NCBI RefSeq assembly: GCF_014898055.3
Contig: NW_023605083.1
Span: 63,156,228 to 63,220,227, forward strand
Direction of reading: 5' to 3'
Source of the DNA: Talpa occidentalis
Lineage: Eukaryota > Chordata > Mammalia > Eulipotyphla > Talpidae
Length of the DNA stretch: 64,000 nt
In this document: positions 48,911-59,219 of the stretch, piece after piece
How the letters are laid out: each line of letters starts with the position of its first letter
Numbering within the stretch: the first letter of the stretch is position 1
Position numbers and translations under genes: made by a program
Notes under the pieces: model-generated
The model's database searches: none
Seen by the model: the letters and a program-made list of their open reading frames with translations, nothing else
What the model was told of the DNA's origin: nothing

Positions 48911-51900
48911 ATATTTAAAAAAAAAGAATTCAATAATTTACTGATAGCTTGGTAGATACTTTATATAGACCTAGAACTTATATATTCTCCAGAAATAATC
49001 TATATTTATTTTGCTTTTTAGCCGATTACACCTCAACAAGAAGGCAACAGACAAACAGCCATATAGCAAGCTCCCGGGGGTGTCTCTTCTAAAACCGCTG
49101 AAAGGAGTAGATCCTAACCTAATCAACAACTTGGAAACATTCTTTGAACTGGATTACCCCAAAGTAAGTACAGTGGTTTACTCATTAGAAATGGACTAGA
49201 TCTGACCCCATCTCTGCCCGCCTCCTTTTTCTTCGTGATAAACACATAGAAATTATGAGACTGTATCAAGTGAAGGCATTGCATGTTGGTGATGATGTCA
49301 TCCTCATAACATTTGTGCTGTAGTAGTAGTGGTCACAGGCAGAAGTGACCTTGAGGAAGGGGGGAGGGGTTTTCTTTTCTGTATGTCCATTAGGTCAGAA
49401 ATCCTTGTGTAAACTCCCTGGCATTAGGCATTGATAGGTGCCTGGTAGTTTGAATACAAAAGCCTTGGACCCTGAGAATCCTGTGTGGACAACAGGTAGA
49501 GAAGGCAATGCCCAGTGGTCTGAAGTGGCTGCAGGGCAGCTCAGAGACAAGGTGAGTGCCCTGGGGAATCTGACTTTTAAGCCAAATTATGGTTAGTTAG
49601 TTCTTTTCAATGAAGAATTTAGAAAGTCCCTTTAAATTTATCATAATGGAATTTGATAGATAATTTATAGAAGTTGCATGTGGTAAGGCTGAGTTTAGAG
49701 AGAAAGCTTGCTTTTTCTGTATTAGTCTTACAGTGCTAGGTACCTGGTTAGCATTTAGCTAGCAAGTCTTTAGTGATGAAGGCCATGGAGAGACTTGAGA
49801 TCCTGGTTAATATCTAGGCTATGTCTATCTGGTAATAGAACTTTGGGCTCTGTCAGTCTCTTCATTATCCCTTCTGCTTGTAAACAGTCCTCTTTTCTGG
49901 AGAAGCTGCTCTCAGTTAAAGCATTTGGAATCTGAAGTGTCTTCATCCATTACAGGTCCATTATCCTCTTAACTTTTAAACTTTGTATGTACAACTGCTT
50001 GTTTTTCTTAAAGCTTTTTTGATCTATCAATAAATACTAATGAGTGATAATTTTTTTAAAGAGGTTAATTTACCTAAAATGTGTTCTTTGGCTAGTATGA
50101 AGTCCTCCTTTGTGTACAAGATCATGATGATCCAGCCATTGATGTATGCAAGAAGCTTCTTGGAAAATATCCAAATGTTGATGCTAGATTATTTATAGGT
50201 AAGTAACAAATAAATTCTACAATAATAACCATTTTGCTTGAGAAGTATTAAGAATAAGTAATCTTCTTTGCATTAATCTATAGATTAAGGTATTAGCCAC
50301 CTGCTGAAGTTACTAGCATGTTTGTTTCATACATATTTATTGGAAAGTTTATATTTTTTAAAGAAATATATGTTATATGAAAACAAAAAGCACCTTTGTT
50401 TTTAAAATTTAAATAAACAGTAACAAGAAAAATTACCCCAAATCGTTTTGCTCATTAGACATGAGAGTCTATTATATTTGTTTCTTTAATATTTTTTTGT
50501 GTGTGGCCTTTATTTCATCCACTATAATAGGGAGTGAACAATAGAATTCATTTGTTATAAATTTCCAAAGATAAGTGATAGCAGTTGCTTTTTGAAGATG
50601 AACAATTTCTTTTAACTATATTATTATAACTAATAAAAAATGTAAAAAGTAATGTTAAAAAATGTTCAATTATTGTAACTATGCAAATACTTTTCTACTA
50701 TATATCTGTTTAATAGAAAATATTTTCAATATTACATGAATTTTTCATTGCTCTTCCTTTAAATTTTTAGGTGGCAAAAAGGTTGGCATTAATCCTAAAA
50801 TTAATAATTTAATGCCAGGATATGAAGTTGCAAAGTATGATCTTATATGGATTTGTGATAGTGGAATAAGAGGTGAGGTTTTTCCTTAAATATTTTATGA
50901 AACTATTACTTGATGATAAAATGCCCAAAACAATGTGAAAATACAATTATCCTTCCTTTTTGTTGTTCATAAAATAATTAATTTTATCATTTCATGATAA
51001 TGCCAGGTTATGCTTATTAATATTTTTGGTTTGATTTTTTTGTTAGCCCAGAATGTTACATATATAAAATGTTTTCATTCTGAAGAGAAGATTCCAACTC
51101 TTAAAAATAGTCATTATCCATTATACAGTCTCTGAGCTTTATCATACATGTAATTTTTCCCTTGTTGGTATGACACGTGTGCACACATAAGCCGCTACCT
51201 CACAGAGGGACAGAAACACATATTTTACTAGACTACATACATTTATTGAAATACATACATTACTTTTAAAGATGATTTTAACAGGAAGCCTTTTATATAC
51301 TTAAATTATACTTTTCATTTTTAACTGTTTCTGTGTTCTATAATATTCTGTTATATTCAGATTACCTCTGCTTTCTCAACCACACACTTTGACATTTGAG
51401 GCTGCATAATTCTTCCTGTGGGGGCTCCGACTAACCAATGGACGCAATTGTGATAATCACAGATGTCTCACACATTGCCAGAGGTCCCCTATGCAGCAGC
51501 ACTGCGCCAGATATGGATTTTTATGGTCCAAATACACTTTGTTTTAGACAGTAGATTTAGTTCTCAGAGACTTGGAAGAAATAAAGGTGAAGTAGGGCTT
51601 CCCTGGTGGCGCAAGGGGTTAAGCACAGCCCTGTGAAGGTCTCCACATTCACTGCAGCAGGAGTTCGAGCCCCGGCCAGGGAGCTACCCACATGGCACAG
51701 CACACCTCTCCTGTCTCCCCGCTGTTACCCTCAGCAGTGTATATCAGTCAGTCTGCCTGTTCTGTTTCCCACTCTATCTCTGGTGAATCCTCTCGCCCTC
51801 TTGTACCTCTAATCTGTAGCCTAGTTCTTGTATGCATAAATAAATCTTAAAAAAAAAAAAAAAGTAATGTAAAATGATATAAAATGTTTCCTATTTGAAA

Positions 51901-54900
51901 GTGGAAAATGATTTAAAATTTTAAATTAGTTTTATATTCAAGCTTAATTAATAGAAGTATGGCTCACCTAGTTAATTGGGATCCTTACAGTCTATCACCT
52001 GATGATCAAAGATTATCTTCATTCTTACATCGTTTACTGTCCAAATCTCTGTCAGGTGTAATCTCACTTGATTTCCTTTAGCAGTTCTCTTATATAGACT
52101 ATATCACATCTTCTAAGAAAATAGAGGCTCATTTCCTGTGGCTGGAGAACTGAGAGCCACAATTTTCTGTTCCTGTAAACTTTACCCTTTCTACTAGGAC
52201 ACATTGTCTATTATTCTAGTTTGGAGGTTCTGATATGGGGTAACGTTTTCAAACTATATCCTGCTTCTGGCACATATTAGTTATATAGCAGCCTGAAAAT
52301 ATACAGAGTGCATCAACTTAAGAATTGTGCCTTTTTGCAATTTTGAGATTCATGTTATTAGTTCCAAATGTAAACATTTTTAAAAATACTATTTAAGCAA
52401 GAATTTAGTAACAACCCAATATATTTTCTATTAGTGAACATTATACTAAAAATGATGTTTTCTTACTAGCTCTTAACCTATTTTTTTTTCTTTTTTATTA
52501 CAGTAATTCCAGATACACTCACTGACATGGTTAACCAAATGACAGAGAAAGTAGGCTTAGTTCATGGACTGCCTTATGTAGCAGACAGACAGGGCTTTGC
52601 TGCCACGTTAGAACAGGTAAGTCTGGTGATCATAAAAAAATCTTGTTTGCAGAAACCTAACCTCCCAGAAGCTTGAGATTTTTCTAAGCCTAAGGTTTGG
52701 GAGGAGCTCTCTGAAATTATGCTTGTCCGTTTTAACCCGCTGGGTTCTGGAATAGTCAAGGTGAGAGTAATTGTTTTCATTTGTGAGGGAATTCTGGGGC
52801 CCCTGGAATCACTCCCATCTGTGCTTGCTGCAGTGAGCCACCAGCATGGAAATGGCGTGTGGTCTCATTACCTGCGGAACATACTGTTAGGTTCATTTTT
52901 CTGTGGGTCTCACCCTCACTTCTAGAGTTGAGCTTTAAACTGTTGACTTTAGTAAAAGTTCATGTTGTGTAGTGGTTTCAAAAATACAATCTGAAGAGAA
53001 TTCTTTAAATATCTTAGAGTTTTTCAAATACACAAAAAAGAAAGTCACTATAAAATTCATTTGATTTTCTTGTAATACAGATTTCTAGTAATTATCTCAG
53101 AAACTTATTTTACGTATTCCATGTTTTCTCTTCAATTTACTGTGTGTAGAAAATTATAAATGATCAGAAAATATAAGGTGAAAAAAAAAACCCACCCATA
53201 ATCCCACCAACTCGAAGTTTCTGTTTTTATGTGGAGGTATGAATTGGTACTCTCCAAATTATATAGTTATTTAAACAACTGACAAATAATTTTAAAAAGT
53301 TAAGTTTTTTTGTTTTTATTTAGTATTTTTGTACTTTGGATCCTTTTTTTCCCGTATGTACCTTTTAAAAAAGGAAATTGAGATAGTATTCTAAAACAGT
53401 GAGAATCTCACTTTGTTTACTTCATAAGCTTTTTCCTCATATCATTAATACATTTTTATAAAAGTAATTTTGAGCAGCTGTAAGACAGTATCAACATGTA
53501 TGTACTATATACCTAGAAGGAAACGTGTGTTAAAAGCTCTAAGGGAAGGTTGTATGATTTCAGTCCTTAAATACTTTTGCATATCTGCATTTATATTCTC
53601 TTGAACTGCAATCTTATGGCTGACACAGTGTCTATTTCACTTATAAGCTGAAGGGTATAAAGGTACATTGTTGGGCCTCTCTGGTGGTGCAAGGGGTTAA
53701 GACACAACCTATGAAGTTGTCTGTAGCCACTGCAGCACGAGTTCAATCCCGGGCCAGGGTGATAGCCACACGGCACAGCAGACCTCTCCTGTCTTGCCCA
53801 CTGCTCCCCTCAGCAGTGTATTTCAGTCATTCTGCCTGTTCCGTTCCCCACTCTGCCTCTGGTGAATCCTCTCACCCCCCACGCCTTTGGCCTGTACCCT
53901 AGTTCTTGTATGCATATATCTTTTTGAAAAAAAAGTCCTAGAAATCTAATTTCCCCTTTTTTAAAAAAAAAAAAGTACATTGTTGAAACTTGCATTTATA
54001 CTTTGGTAGTTTGAACCGGTGAACTCTTTCTTTTTTTTAAAGATTTATTTATCTGTGCATATAAGAACTGGGGTGTAGGTCAGAGGTACAGGGGGTGAGA
54101 GGATTCATCAGAGACAGAGTGGGGAGCATATCAGGCAGATTAACTGAAATGCACTGCTGAAGGGAGCAGCAGGCGAGACAGGTGAGGTCTGCTGCGCCAT
54201 GTGGGTTAGTTCCCTGGCTGGGGACCGTGGCTGGCGATAGCTTGATAATAATGCTGAGACTTAACCCTTTGCACCACCAGGGAGGCCATCATGAACTCTT
54301 AATATTGCCCATAAATCTAGTCAACTCAGATACCAGAGCTTTTGCTTAGTGAAAGAAACTCTGGGTATTTGCTTTAAAATAAAATACTTCCTATTCTTAC
54401 ATGCCACATTGTGTTTTTGTCTTAGGGAGATCCAAGTTTGTTTATCAGTCAATGATAAACATCTCCCAGGTGTTGAGGTTTAATGTCCAGAGGTCTCTCT
54501 CTGCCATGTATAAGAATAAATGGAAATAGAACACAGCAGTTATTTCAGTCTGCGAAGAAATTCCAGGATCCCTATTTACAGTCTCTAGTCCCACCTAATT
54601 CTTAAGGCCTCACTTAATAATTGCATTTGGTATTAGGATGTGTTCTTCTGATCTTAGAAATTTGGTTCAATTGAACCCCACAAACACCATCGCTTCCTTG
54701 AAGTTCAGACATAGAGTAGGTAGCACGAATTATATTCTTATTTGTCCCTTGTAAATCTCTTGTTCTACTGTATGTATGTGGTGCCTACCATTGAGGACAA
54801 TCATTGCTCCCTATTTCAATTGAAAAATGCAGCATCTCTAAGATTTAAATAATATATAGGGTTGTGTCTAGTAAGTTGGGTAATAACCATCTTTTTCTGT

Positions 54901-57900
54901 CAAAATATGTTAATATTTTACATATCAATGAGTGATATTTTAAACTTATTTACATCCAAATTAAATATTACTTGGATAAATATTTTAATCTTGCAGATTT
55001 AGGGTAGATAATATTTATTTGAGAATAGAATATGCTTTTCCCTCCTAGAAGTAAATATTTTTTGTAATGGCGATAATAACGAAAGGAGTCAGTCAGATAA
55101 ATTACTGACCAGCTACTATATACATCAACACAATTTTGCACCACTTTTTATTCAGGTAGTTAGTGTAAGAACAATAGGCTATTCACTCAATCATACTTAA
55201 AGGAAATTCATTAGGAAAAAGAGTTACATTTAGCATAAAATTCTAATTGTACATGTTTTTACTTGGGCAGGTATATTTTGGAACTTCCCATCCAAGATCC
55301 TATATCTCTGCCAATGTAACTGGTTTCAAGTGTGTGACGGGAATGTCTTGTTTAATGAGAAAGGATGTGTTAGATCAAGCAGGAGGGCTTATAGCCTTTG
55401 CTCAGTATATTGCTGAAGATTATTTTATGGCCAAAGCAATAGCTGACCGGTAAGTAAATGTAATTAGCTTATATTTTTAAGACGTAGTTTCTGTTGGTTT
55501 ATTCTGTTTAAGTGCATGGGTTAAGGGCTGTTTTGTTTTATCTCTGGCTAAGTAGCACAGAGTAAGTTAACATTTTTAGAAAGATAATTCTTGTTACTCA
55601 CAGATTTGTACTAATACAGCAAATAAATACCCTGAATACATTATTCACATTAATGTCGTTTGGAGTGATTACAAGGAAACTTCTCTGTGATTGTAAATTT
55701 TCATTATTATGAATGTAAATTTCTATGTGTTTCAGAAGAATTAAAAGTGTCAGTGTAGTCATAAGCCAGAAGGTAAAAACCTAAAGAATAAGATTCTAAA
55801 TTTTGGGATTTGTTAGAAGATTTTTTGGTGCTCATTTGGAAAACCACTCAGTGATTCATATGGTTGATTTAACATCTATACCAAAATGATACCTATTTAC
55901 TTTTTAAAAGGGAACATTGCCTTGTGTGATAATTTACTAAAGATGTGATTTTAAAAATTAAAGTGGGTTTTCAAATTCATTCATGATGCCATTGCTGTGG
56001 TTCCTGGTTTCATACCATCTCCCACAAGATAGATACATAATGCTTCTTTGTGTTTGTGCTTCTTGTGTTTGAATATGTTTCTGTCTACTCACAGAGGTGA
56101 ATAGGTAAGTAGTAACCAGAGACTAAACTATAAATATAGAACCCTATCTGCTTAGTACTTCCAGCATGCCTGTAAGTTTTGTTAACCTTTGACTCAGGTT
56201 GTAGTTTCTTCCAGCTCATGGCTGGTACTCTCCTGGGCCGATGTAATAGCTAAAACATCTGGAAAGGATGGTATACCTTAAGGGGGGGTGCCGATCTGAG
56301 GATTCGACTTGCCCTGAACCACAGGAGATTGCTTGCTCTTCACAGTGATGAGTAAATGCATAACCAGTCAGACTCGCGTGTGTTCATCATCACAGCTCAT
56401 TTTATAATTGTCTTAATTCTCAGAGGCTGGAGGTTTGCGATGTCGACTCAAGTTGCAATGCAAAACTCTGGCTCATACTCAATTTCTCAGTTTCAGTCCA
56501 GAATGATCAGGTAGGTCAACTGGCATTCTTTTTATTCTTTGTTAAAAGGATGGTGGGGGTGGGGTGGGGTGGGCAGGAATGTTTACATGGGCTAACTTGG
56601 TTAAAGAAAAATCTAAAGGTCAGTTTTTCAGTTACAGAAAAGAGTTTGGCTATTGTATTAAAATAAATTTAATTTCTAAATATGTTCTTTGTCATGTAAC
56701 AATAAAAGCATTAAGAAAATAAACAGAGGGTCAGACAAAACCAAACTAATCACGACCCCTTGAAATCTGAGCATAGAGTTGAGGTTACTGGAAGGCAAGG
56801 ATGGAGAGCAGTGTGGATAGGGAACCCACTGGACCATGGTGGGGAAGTAAGAGTCCTTTGGTGGTGGTATGATGGGTGTGGTGTGGTATCATACACCTGA
56901 AGAGGGGTGAATCCTGTACCTCTGAATCATGCATTTTTGTGGACCAATGTTACCTCAAAAGGTTTTTAAAAACACAAAGATGTGGAAACTTTGAATTTTT
57001 TTATATGCCAGTTTCTTTAATTTTTAATTAATTTGAGGTAACATTGATTCCCATCACTATATGATTCAGAGAAATAGGTTTTCAACTCAGATGTTACATG
57101 TCAGTCTTCATTTTCTATCTTTCTACATTTTGGATTTTATAATCTTTATTCCTCAGGGTGTATTCCCTACAAATGAATGTATAGACTTTTTATAGGCTAA
57201 ATAAACATTTTTAAAAGGTTTCATTAAATACTCCTTAGAGAGAAGGGCCTTTATGTAACAGCTAAAATGCCGATCATTTTGGGAAAAAATTAACTCGACT
57301 TGAGACCAAGCTGTTATTGAAAGAACTTTTTTTTTTTTTTAGGTGGACCAAATTGCGGATCAACATGCTTCCTGCTACGATAATTTGTGAGCCAATTTCA
57401 GAATGCTTTGTCGCCAGTTTAATTATCGGATGGGCAGCCCACCATGTATTCAGATGGGATATTATGGTATTTTTCATGTGTCATTGCCTGGCATGGTTTA
57501 TATTTGACTACATTCAACTCAGGGGTGTCCAGGTATGTGGGTAAAGATTGGCAGTCACTTGGTGGAACTGAAACATATTTTAATTGAGTAAAGATTGAAG
57601 AAAATCTATCTGAACCATTTCTCAGCTTCTCACTGAAGGTTATTGTGAAGTGTGAACATTAATTTCCTAGCAGAATATGAATACAAAACTCGACTTGATT
57701 TTCAACTTTAAGTTGGTGATGTAATCACTTTTCTTAAGGCTCAGAAAGAATGATAACAAGCAAATCTAGTATCCAAACTCATAATATGTTAGGATAGTAT
57801 TCACTTTAATGCTGCTTCTACTCACTCATAACTAACATTTTCATAACCCATGTAGCAAGGCAGTTAAATTACCTAAAGAAACAGGCTTGATTTTATAGGG

Positions 57901-58166
57901 TATGTTTAAGCAGAGTGAAATTGGAGAATTTCACTTTTTAACTTGTCCTTAGTCTGGCAGTCAGTATATCAAATTTCTTTGTTTTCAATTCCTAGGGCGG
58001 TACACTGTGTTTTTCAAAACTTGATTATGCAGTCGCTTGGTTCATCCGTGAGTCCATGACAATATACATTTTTTTGTCGGCATTATGGGACCCTACTATA
58101 AGCTGGAGAACTGGTCGCTACAGATTACGCTGTGGAGGTACAGCAGAGGAAATCCTAGATGTATAA
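30463..58166 (+). CDS. UGCG: Ceramide glucosyltransferase (UDP-glucose ceramide glucosyltransferase), 9 exons
   Basis: Makes glucosylceramide from ceramide and UDP-glucose on the cytosolic face of the Golgi, the first step of most glycosphingolipid synthesis (GT21 family). The CDS is join(30463..30560, 49022..49163, 50096..50198, 50771..50872, 52504..52616, 55271..55449, 56424..56510, 57343..57532, 57996..58166): 1185 nt, 394 residues plus TAA, the usual length for the mammalian enzyme. Every intron is GT-AG and every junction keeps frame. The protein has an N-terminal membrane segment (about residues 11-32), a cytosolic catalytic domain with D92 (DHDD), D144 (CDSG), H193, C207, D236 (EDYF) and the RMIRW motif (R272, R275, W276), then hydrophobic C-terminal segments (about 284-310, 315-332 and 345-370). 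All catalytic residues known for this family are present, so the copy looks functional. Residue 196 is Ser; I recall Tyr in the human protein but could not check. No frameshift or internal stop was seen. Confidence 0.98.
31185..31330 (+). repeat. L2 fragment in UGCG intron 1
   Basis: 'cagatacttgttgaggcctg' ... 'actggggacacagtagg'. Confidence 0.6.
32060..32180 (+). repeat. L2 fragment in UGCG intron 1
   Basis: 'aaggcactgttctaggtgct' ... 'tttacatggagcctccatt'. Confidence 0.65.
32180..32809 (-). mobile_element. Old LINE-1 fragment, reverse, in UGCG intron 1
   Basis: 'ggacatttaggttgtttcca' and 'aggagttactgggcc' are reverse LINE-1 3' sequence. It is cut by the SINE at 32283-32533 and by the LTR at 32810. 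Confidence 0.65.
32283..32533 (-). mobile_element. tRNA-derived SINE in UGCG intron 1
   Basis: Decayed reverse copy with a GGTGGGGGTGGTGG run replacing part of the middle. Inserted in a reverse LINE-1 fragment. Confidence 0.85.
32810..33282 (-). mobile_element. Solo LTR, family A, in UGCG intron 1, antisense to the gene
   Basis: Reads TGTTATAAGGCAGCCC... to ...CCCCCTAACA with duplications ATTG (32806-32809 and 33283-33286). It is about 2.2 kb downstream of exon 1 and sits in an old LINE-1 fragment. Confidence 0.9.
33888..34190 (+). mobile_element. Tigger/MER2-like DNA transposon fossil in UGCG intron 1
   Basis: 'cagttggctcttcatatcca' at one end, 'gtacagtataacaacaatatt' and 'ttacatagcatttacactg' in the middle and 'gacttgagcatctgcagatt' near the other end match this old cut-and-paste family. 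It is decayed and not coding. Confidence 0.7.
35676..36211 (+). mobile_element. SINE with a second SINE inserted in its tail
   Basis: Outer flanks AAAACTGAGATAACTT (35660-35675) and AAAATTGAGATAACTT (36212-36227). The outer copy is sense, and its AT-rich tail holds the reverse copy at about 35918-36188. Confidence 0.9.
35918..36188 (-). mobile_element. tRNA-derived SINE, GC-rich subtype, nested
   Basis: Reverse GC-rich copy inside the tail of an older sense SINE; the remaining tail AATAAATAAGTCTT follows directly. Confidence 0.9.
37288..37528 (-). mobile_element. SINE with inverted head (twin-priming structure)
   Basis: Flanked by TAGTTCAGTTT (37277-37287 and 37529-37539). On the - strand, an inverted head segment (37361-37528, to the very 5' end GGCCTCC) joins a tail segment (37288-37360) in the normal direction with its poly(A). 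About 30 bp of SINE are missing between the two parts. Confidence 0.85.
37863..38077 (+). mobile_element. SINE without its AT tail
   Basis: Sense copy that stops after CTCTCACCCTCCC; the tail region is missing and no duplication was found. Confidence 0.85.
39076..39477 (-). mobile_element. Solo LTR, family F, in UGCG intron 1, antisense to the gene
   Basis: Runs from TGTTGCAGAAATAAATG to TTCCCTTTCA on the + strand, with exact duplication GTAC (39072-39075 and 39478-39481). On the - strand there is GTATAAAAG followed by AATAAAGCTTTC, a standard LTR promoter and poly(A) arrangement. Confidence 0.78.
40787..41380 (+). mobile_element. Solo LTR, family B, in UGCG intron 1
   Basis: Begins TGTAACAGGATGGTC and ends CTCTGTAACA, same family as the copies at 13750 and 18806. 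The flanking 4-mers ATAA and CCAA do not match, so either they have decayed or the copy arose by recombination between different insertions. Sense to UGCG. Confidence 0.78.
42060..42440 (-). mobile_element. LINE-1 3' fragment, reverse, in UGCG intron 1
   Basis: 'gtgcatccatgtcgctgcaa' and 'cttcctttcacttagcatac' are the reverse of the LINE-1 3' UTR. Confidence 0.8.
42817..43087 (+). mobile_element. tRNA-derived SINE, decayed
   Basis: Head GGGGCCACCCTGGTGGCACAG, tail ATAAATAAATCTTT. It shows an internal GGCCA duplication around the B box. Confidence 0.85.
43110..43270 (+). repeat. MIR in UGCG intron 1
   Basis: 'tatgaggtaggtactgtcag' ... 'aagtaacttgctcaaggaca' ... 'gacagctagttaact'. Confidence 0.75.
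43271..45300. other. UGCG intron 1, nothing recognised
   Basis: About 2 kb of intron with pyrimidine-rich sequence. The 191-codon open frame at 43725-44300 shows no domain or protein-like composition. Confidence 0.5.
45370..45810 (+). mobile_element. LINE-1 3' fragment in UGCG intron 1
   Basis: 'aactggaaacaacccaaata', 'aaaatgtggtatagtaatac' and 'gtggttaccttggacaggag' match the end of ORF2 and the 3' UTR of old LINE-1. Confidence 0.8.
45811..48389. other. UGCG intron 1, nothing recognised
   Basis: Mostly unique-looking sequence; a short CA/C-rich run near 45846-45876. Confidence 0.5.
48390..48500 (+). repeat. L2 fragment in UGCG intron 1
   Basis: 'tgttccaggcactgggaata' with the expected flanks, short and decayed. 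Confidence 0.5.
48603..48924 (+). mobile_element. Young SINE close to UGCG exon 2
   Basis: Exact 19-bp duplications (48584-48602 and 48925-48943) and a long, clean (AAAT)n tail (about 48862-48912). The A-box region carries a direct repeat of AGCGGTTGAGC. It ends about 97 bp before exon 2. Confidence 0.95.
49022..49163 (+). CDS. UGCG: UGCG exon 2 (residues 33-80)
   Basis: Acceptor TTTTAG at 49016-49021, donor GTAAGT at 49164. Completes Thr33 and ends in phase 0 after Lys80. Encodes the start of the cytosolic catalytic domain. Confidence 0.97.
50096..50198 (+). CDS. UGCG: UGCG exon 3 (residues 81-114 and one base of codon 115), carries D92
   Basis: Acceptor AG at 50094-50095, donor GTAAGT at 50199. 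Contains the DHDD motif; the catalytic-domain aspartate D92 is codon 50129-50131. Confidence 0.97.
50771..50872 (+). CDS. UGCG: UGCG exon 4 (residues 115-148 and one base of codon 149), carries D144
   Basis: Acceptor TTTTTAG just before 50771, donor GTGAGG at 50873. Codon 50857-50859 is D144 in the CDSG motif. Confidence 0.97.
51596..51864 (+). mobile_element. tRNA-derived SINE in UGCG intron 4
   Basis: Full head (GGGCTTCCCTGGTGGCGCAA) to tail with a 15-A run. Sense to the gene. Confidence 0.9.
52504..52616 (+). CDS. UGCG: UGCG exon 5 (residues 149-186)
   Basis: Acceptor ATTACAG just before 52504, donor GTAAGT at 52617. Ends in phase 0 after Gln186. Confidence 0.97.
53674..53974 (+). mobile_element. 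SINE with an extra 3' segment in UGCG intron 5
   Basis: Duplications GTACATTGTTG at 53663-53673 and 53975-53985. The normal SINE tail (about 53930) is followed by about 30 bp of unrelated sequence ending TTTTTT and then a second A run before the right duplication. Confidence 0.88.
54029..54291 (-). mobile_element. tRNA-derived SINE in UGCG intron 5
   Basis: Duplication TGAACTCTT (54020-54028 and 54292-54300). Antisense to the gene, 54 bp from the preceding sense SINE; the two could pair in the pre-mRNA. Confidence 0.9.
55271..55449 (+). CDS. UGCG: UGCG exon 6 (residues 187-245 and two bases of codon 246), carries H193, C207 and D236
   Basis: Acceptor GGGCAG just before 55271, donor GTAAGT at 55450. 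Holds three residues linked to activity or inhibitor binding in the rat enzyme (H193, C207, D236). Ser196 (codon TCC) is the one place where I recall a different residue in human. Confidence 0.97.
56424..56510 (+). CDS. UGCG: UGCG exon 7 (residues 246-274 and two bases of codon 275)
   Basis: Acceptor TTCTCAG just before 56424, donor GTAGGT at 56511. Encodes most of the RMIRW motif; Arg275 is split across the junction with exon 8. Confidence 0.97.
56850..57130. mobile_element. Two short LINE-1 3'-end fragments in UGCG intron 7
   Basis: 'gaatcatgcatttttgtgga ... accaatgttacctcaaaa' (about 56920-56970, + strand) and a reverse piece with 'gaggtaacattgattcccat' (about 57030-57110). The two share complementary ends. 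Confidence 0.5.
57343..57532 (+). CDS. UGCG: UGCG exon 8 (residues 275-338), first C-terminal membrane segments
   Basis: The acceptor AG follows an uninterrupted run of T's; donor GTATGT at 57533. Starts by completing the RMIRW motif with Trp276, then gives two hydrophobic stretches separated by a short HHVFRWD loop. Confidence 0.97.
57996..58166 (+). CDS. UGCG: UGCG exon 9, coding part (residues 339-394 and stop)
   Basis: Acceptor TTCCTAG just before 57996. Encodes the last membrane stretch and a short hydrophilic C-terminus, with TAA at 58164-58166. Confidence 0.97.
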   Translation, partial: GGTLCFSKLDYAVAWFIRESMTIYIFLSALWDPTISWRTGRYRLRCGGTAEEILDV

Positions 58167-59213
58167 CTACAGCTTTGTGACTGTACATAAAGAAAAAAAG
58201 AGAAGTATTATAAATTATGTTTATATAAATGCTTTTAAAGATCTACCTTCAGTAGTTTTATCACATGTATGTTTTGTTATCTGTTCTTTAATTTATTTTG
58301 CATGGCACTTGCATCTGTGAAAAAAAAAAAAAAACACACATCTGTAGTCTTGGCCAAATAGTACACTTTATTTTGTGGAAGTAGAGAAACAAGAGACTCA
58401 GTTCTAGGAACCTGGGTTTGGTTTTTGTTGTTGTTTGTTTATTTTTTTAAAAATAAATATATATAGATATATAGCTATAAATGCTCTGCAGCAGACACTA
58501 TGACAGTATCCTTCAGTAGAGAAAGTTTCTTATTTGTGAGTACGCTCTTTTGGATCATATACAGGATGACAGTGGTTTTGTTTTGGGGTTTAGAAAAAAC
58601 TGGAAGGGAATGACTTCTGTCTAAAGTGAATGGTATCATGCAGTGAACAGCCCACACTGGAGGTACTAACTGGGAAACTTTTTCATGCTCTATGCCTACC
58701 TCTTGTAGTTGTTGCAGAGCAAATATACATTGTAATAAGGTAGCTAGGCCTTGCAAAAACAAATGGAAAAACTTTAAACATAATAATAATAATAATAAAA
58801 GAGCTGGAGTCTAGTATTTATATGAATCTGTGAGAGATATTTTTTGGTCTCACTGCAATGAACCAAAAGTAGTTGAGTTTGGTTTTTAATTGTAGCTATG
58901 TCCTGAAGGCATCTTTTGACCAACTCACGTTGGTTCTGTCTTGAACCATTGTTAATCACTGTGCTGGTAAATCTTTCCTTCCCTCCTCCTCACCTGACCC
59001 ACCCCATCTTCCTTAACCCTTTTTTGGGGGTGGGGGGGGTAGTTTTGTTTTAGTGTGAGTGGATGTTTTGATAGCTGTGAGAAAAAATGCATTTCAGACA
59101 CATTTCACACATGAGCTATTTTCTTACACAGTACGTCTTATTATTAAAAAGAATGTAATTTCATGATACAGGTATTTAATATCTTTTTTAAGCAAGTCAA
59201 TATTCTAGCCATC

Positions 59214-59219
59214 AATAAA
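59214..59219 (+). terminator. UGCG: Possible proximal poly(A) signal of UGCG
   Basis: AATAAA inside an AATAAATAAA stretch, about 1.05 kb after the stop. Use of it would give a short 3' UTR. Another AATAAA at 58452-58457 lies in an A-rich run and is less convincing. Confidence 0.4.
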
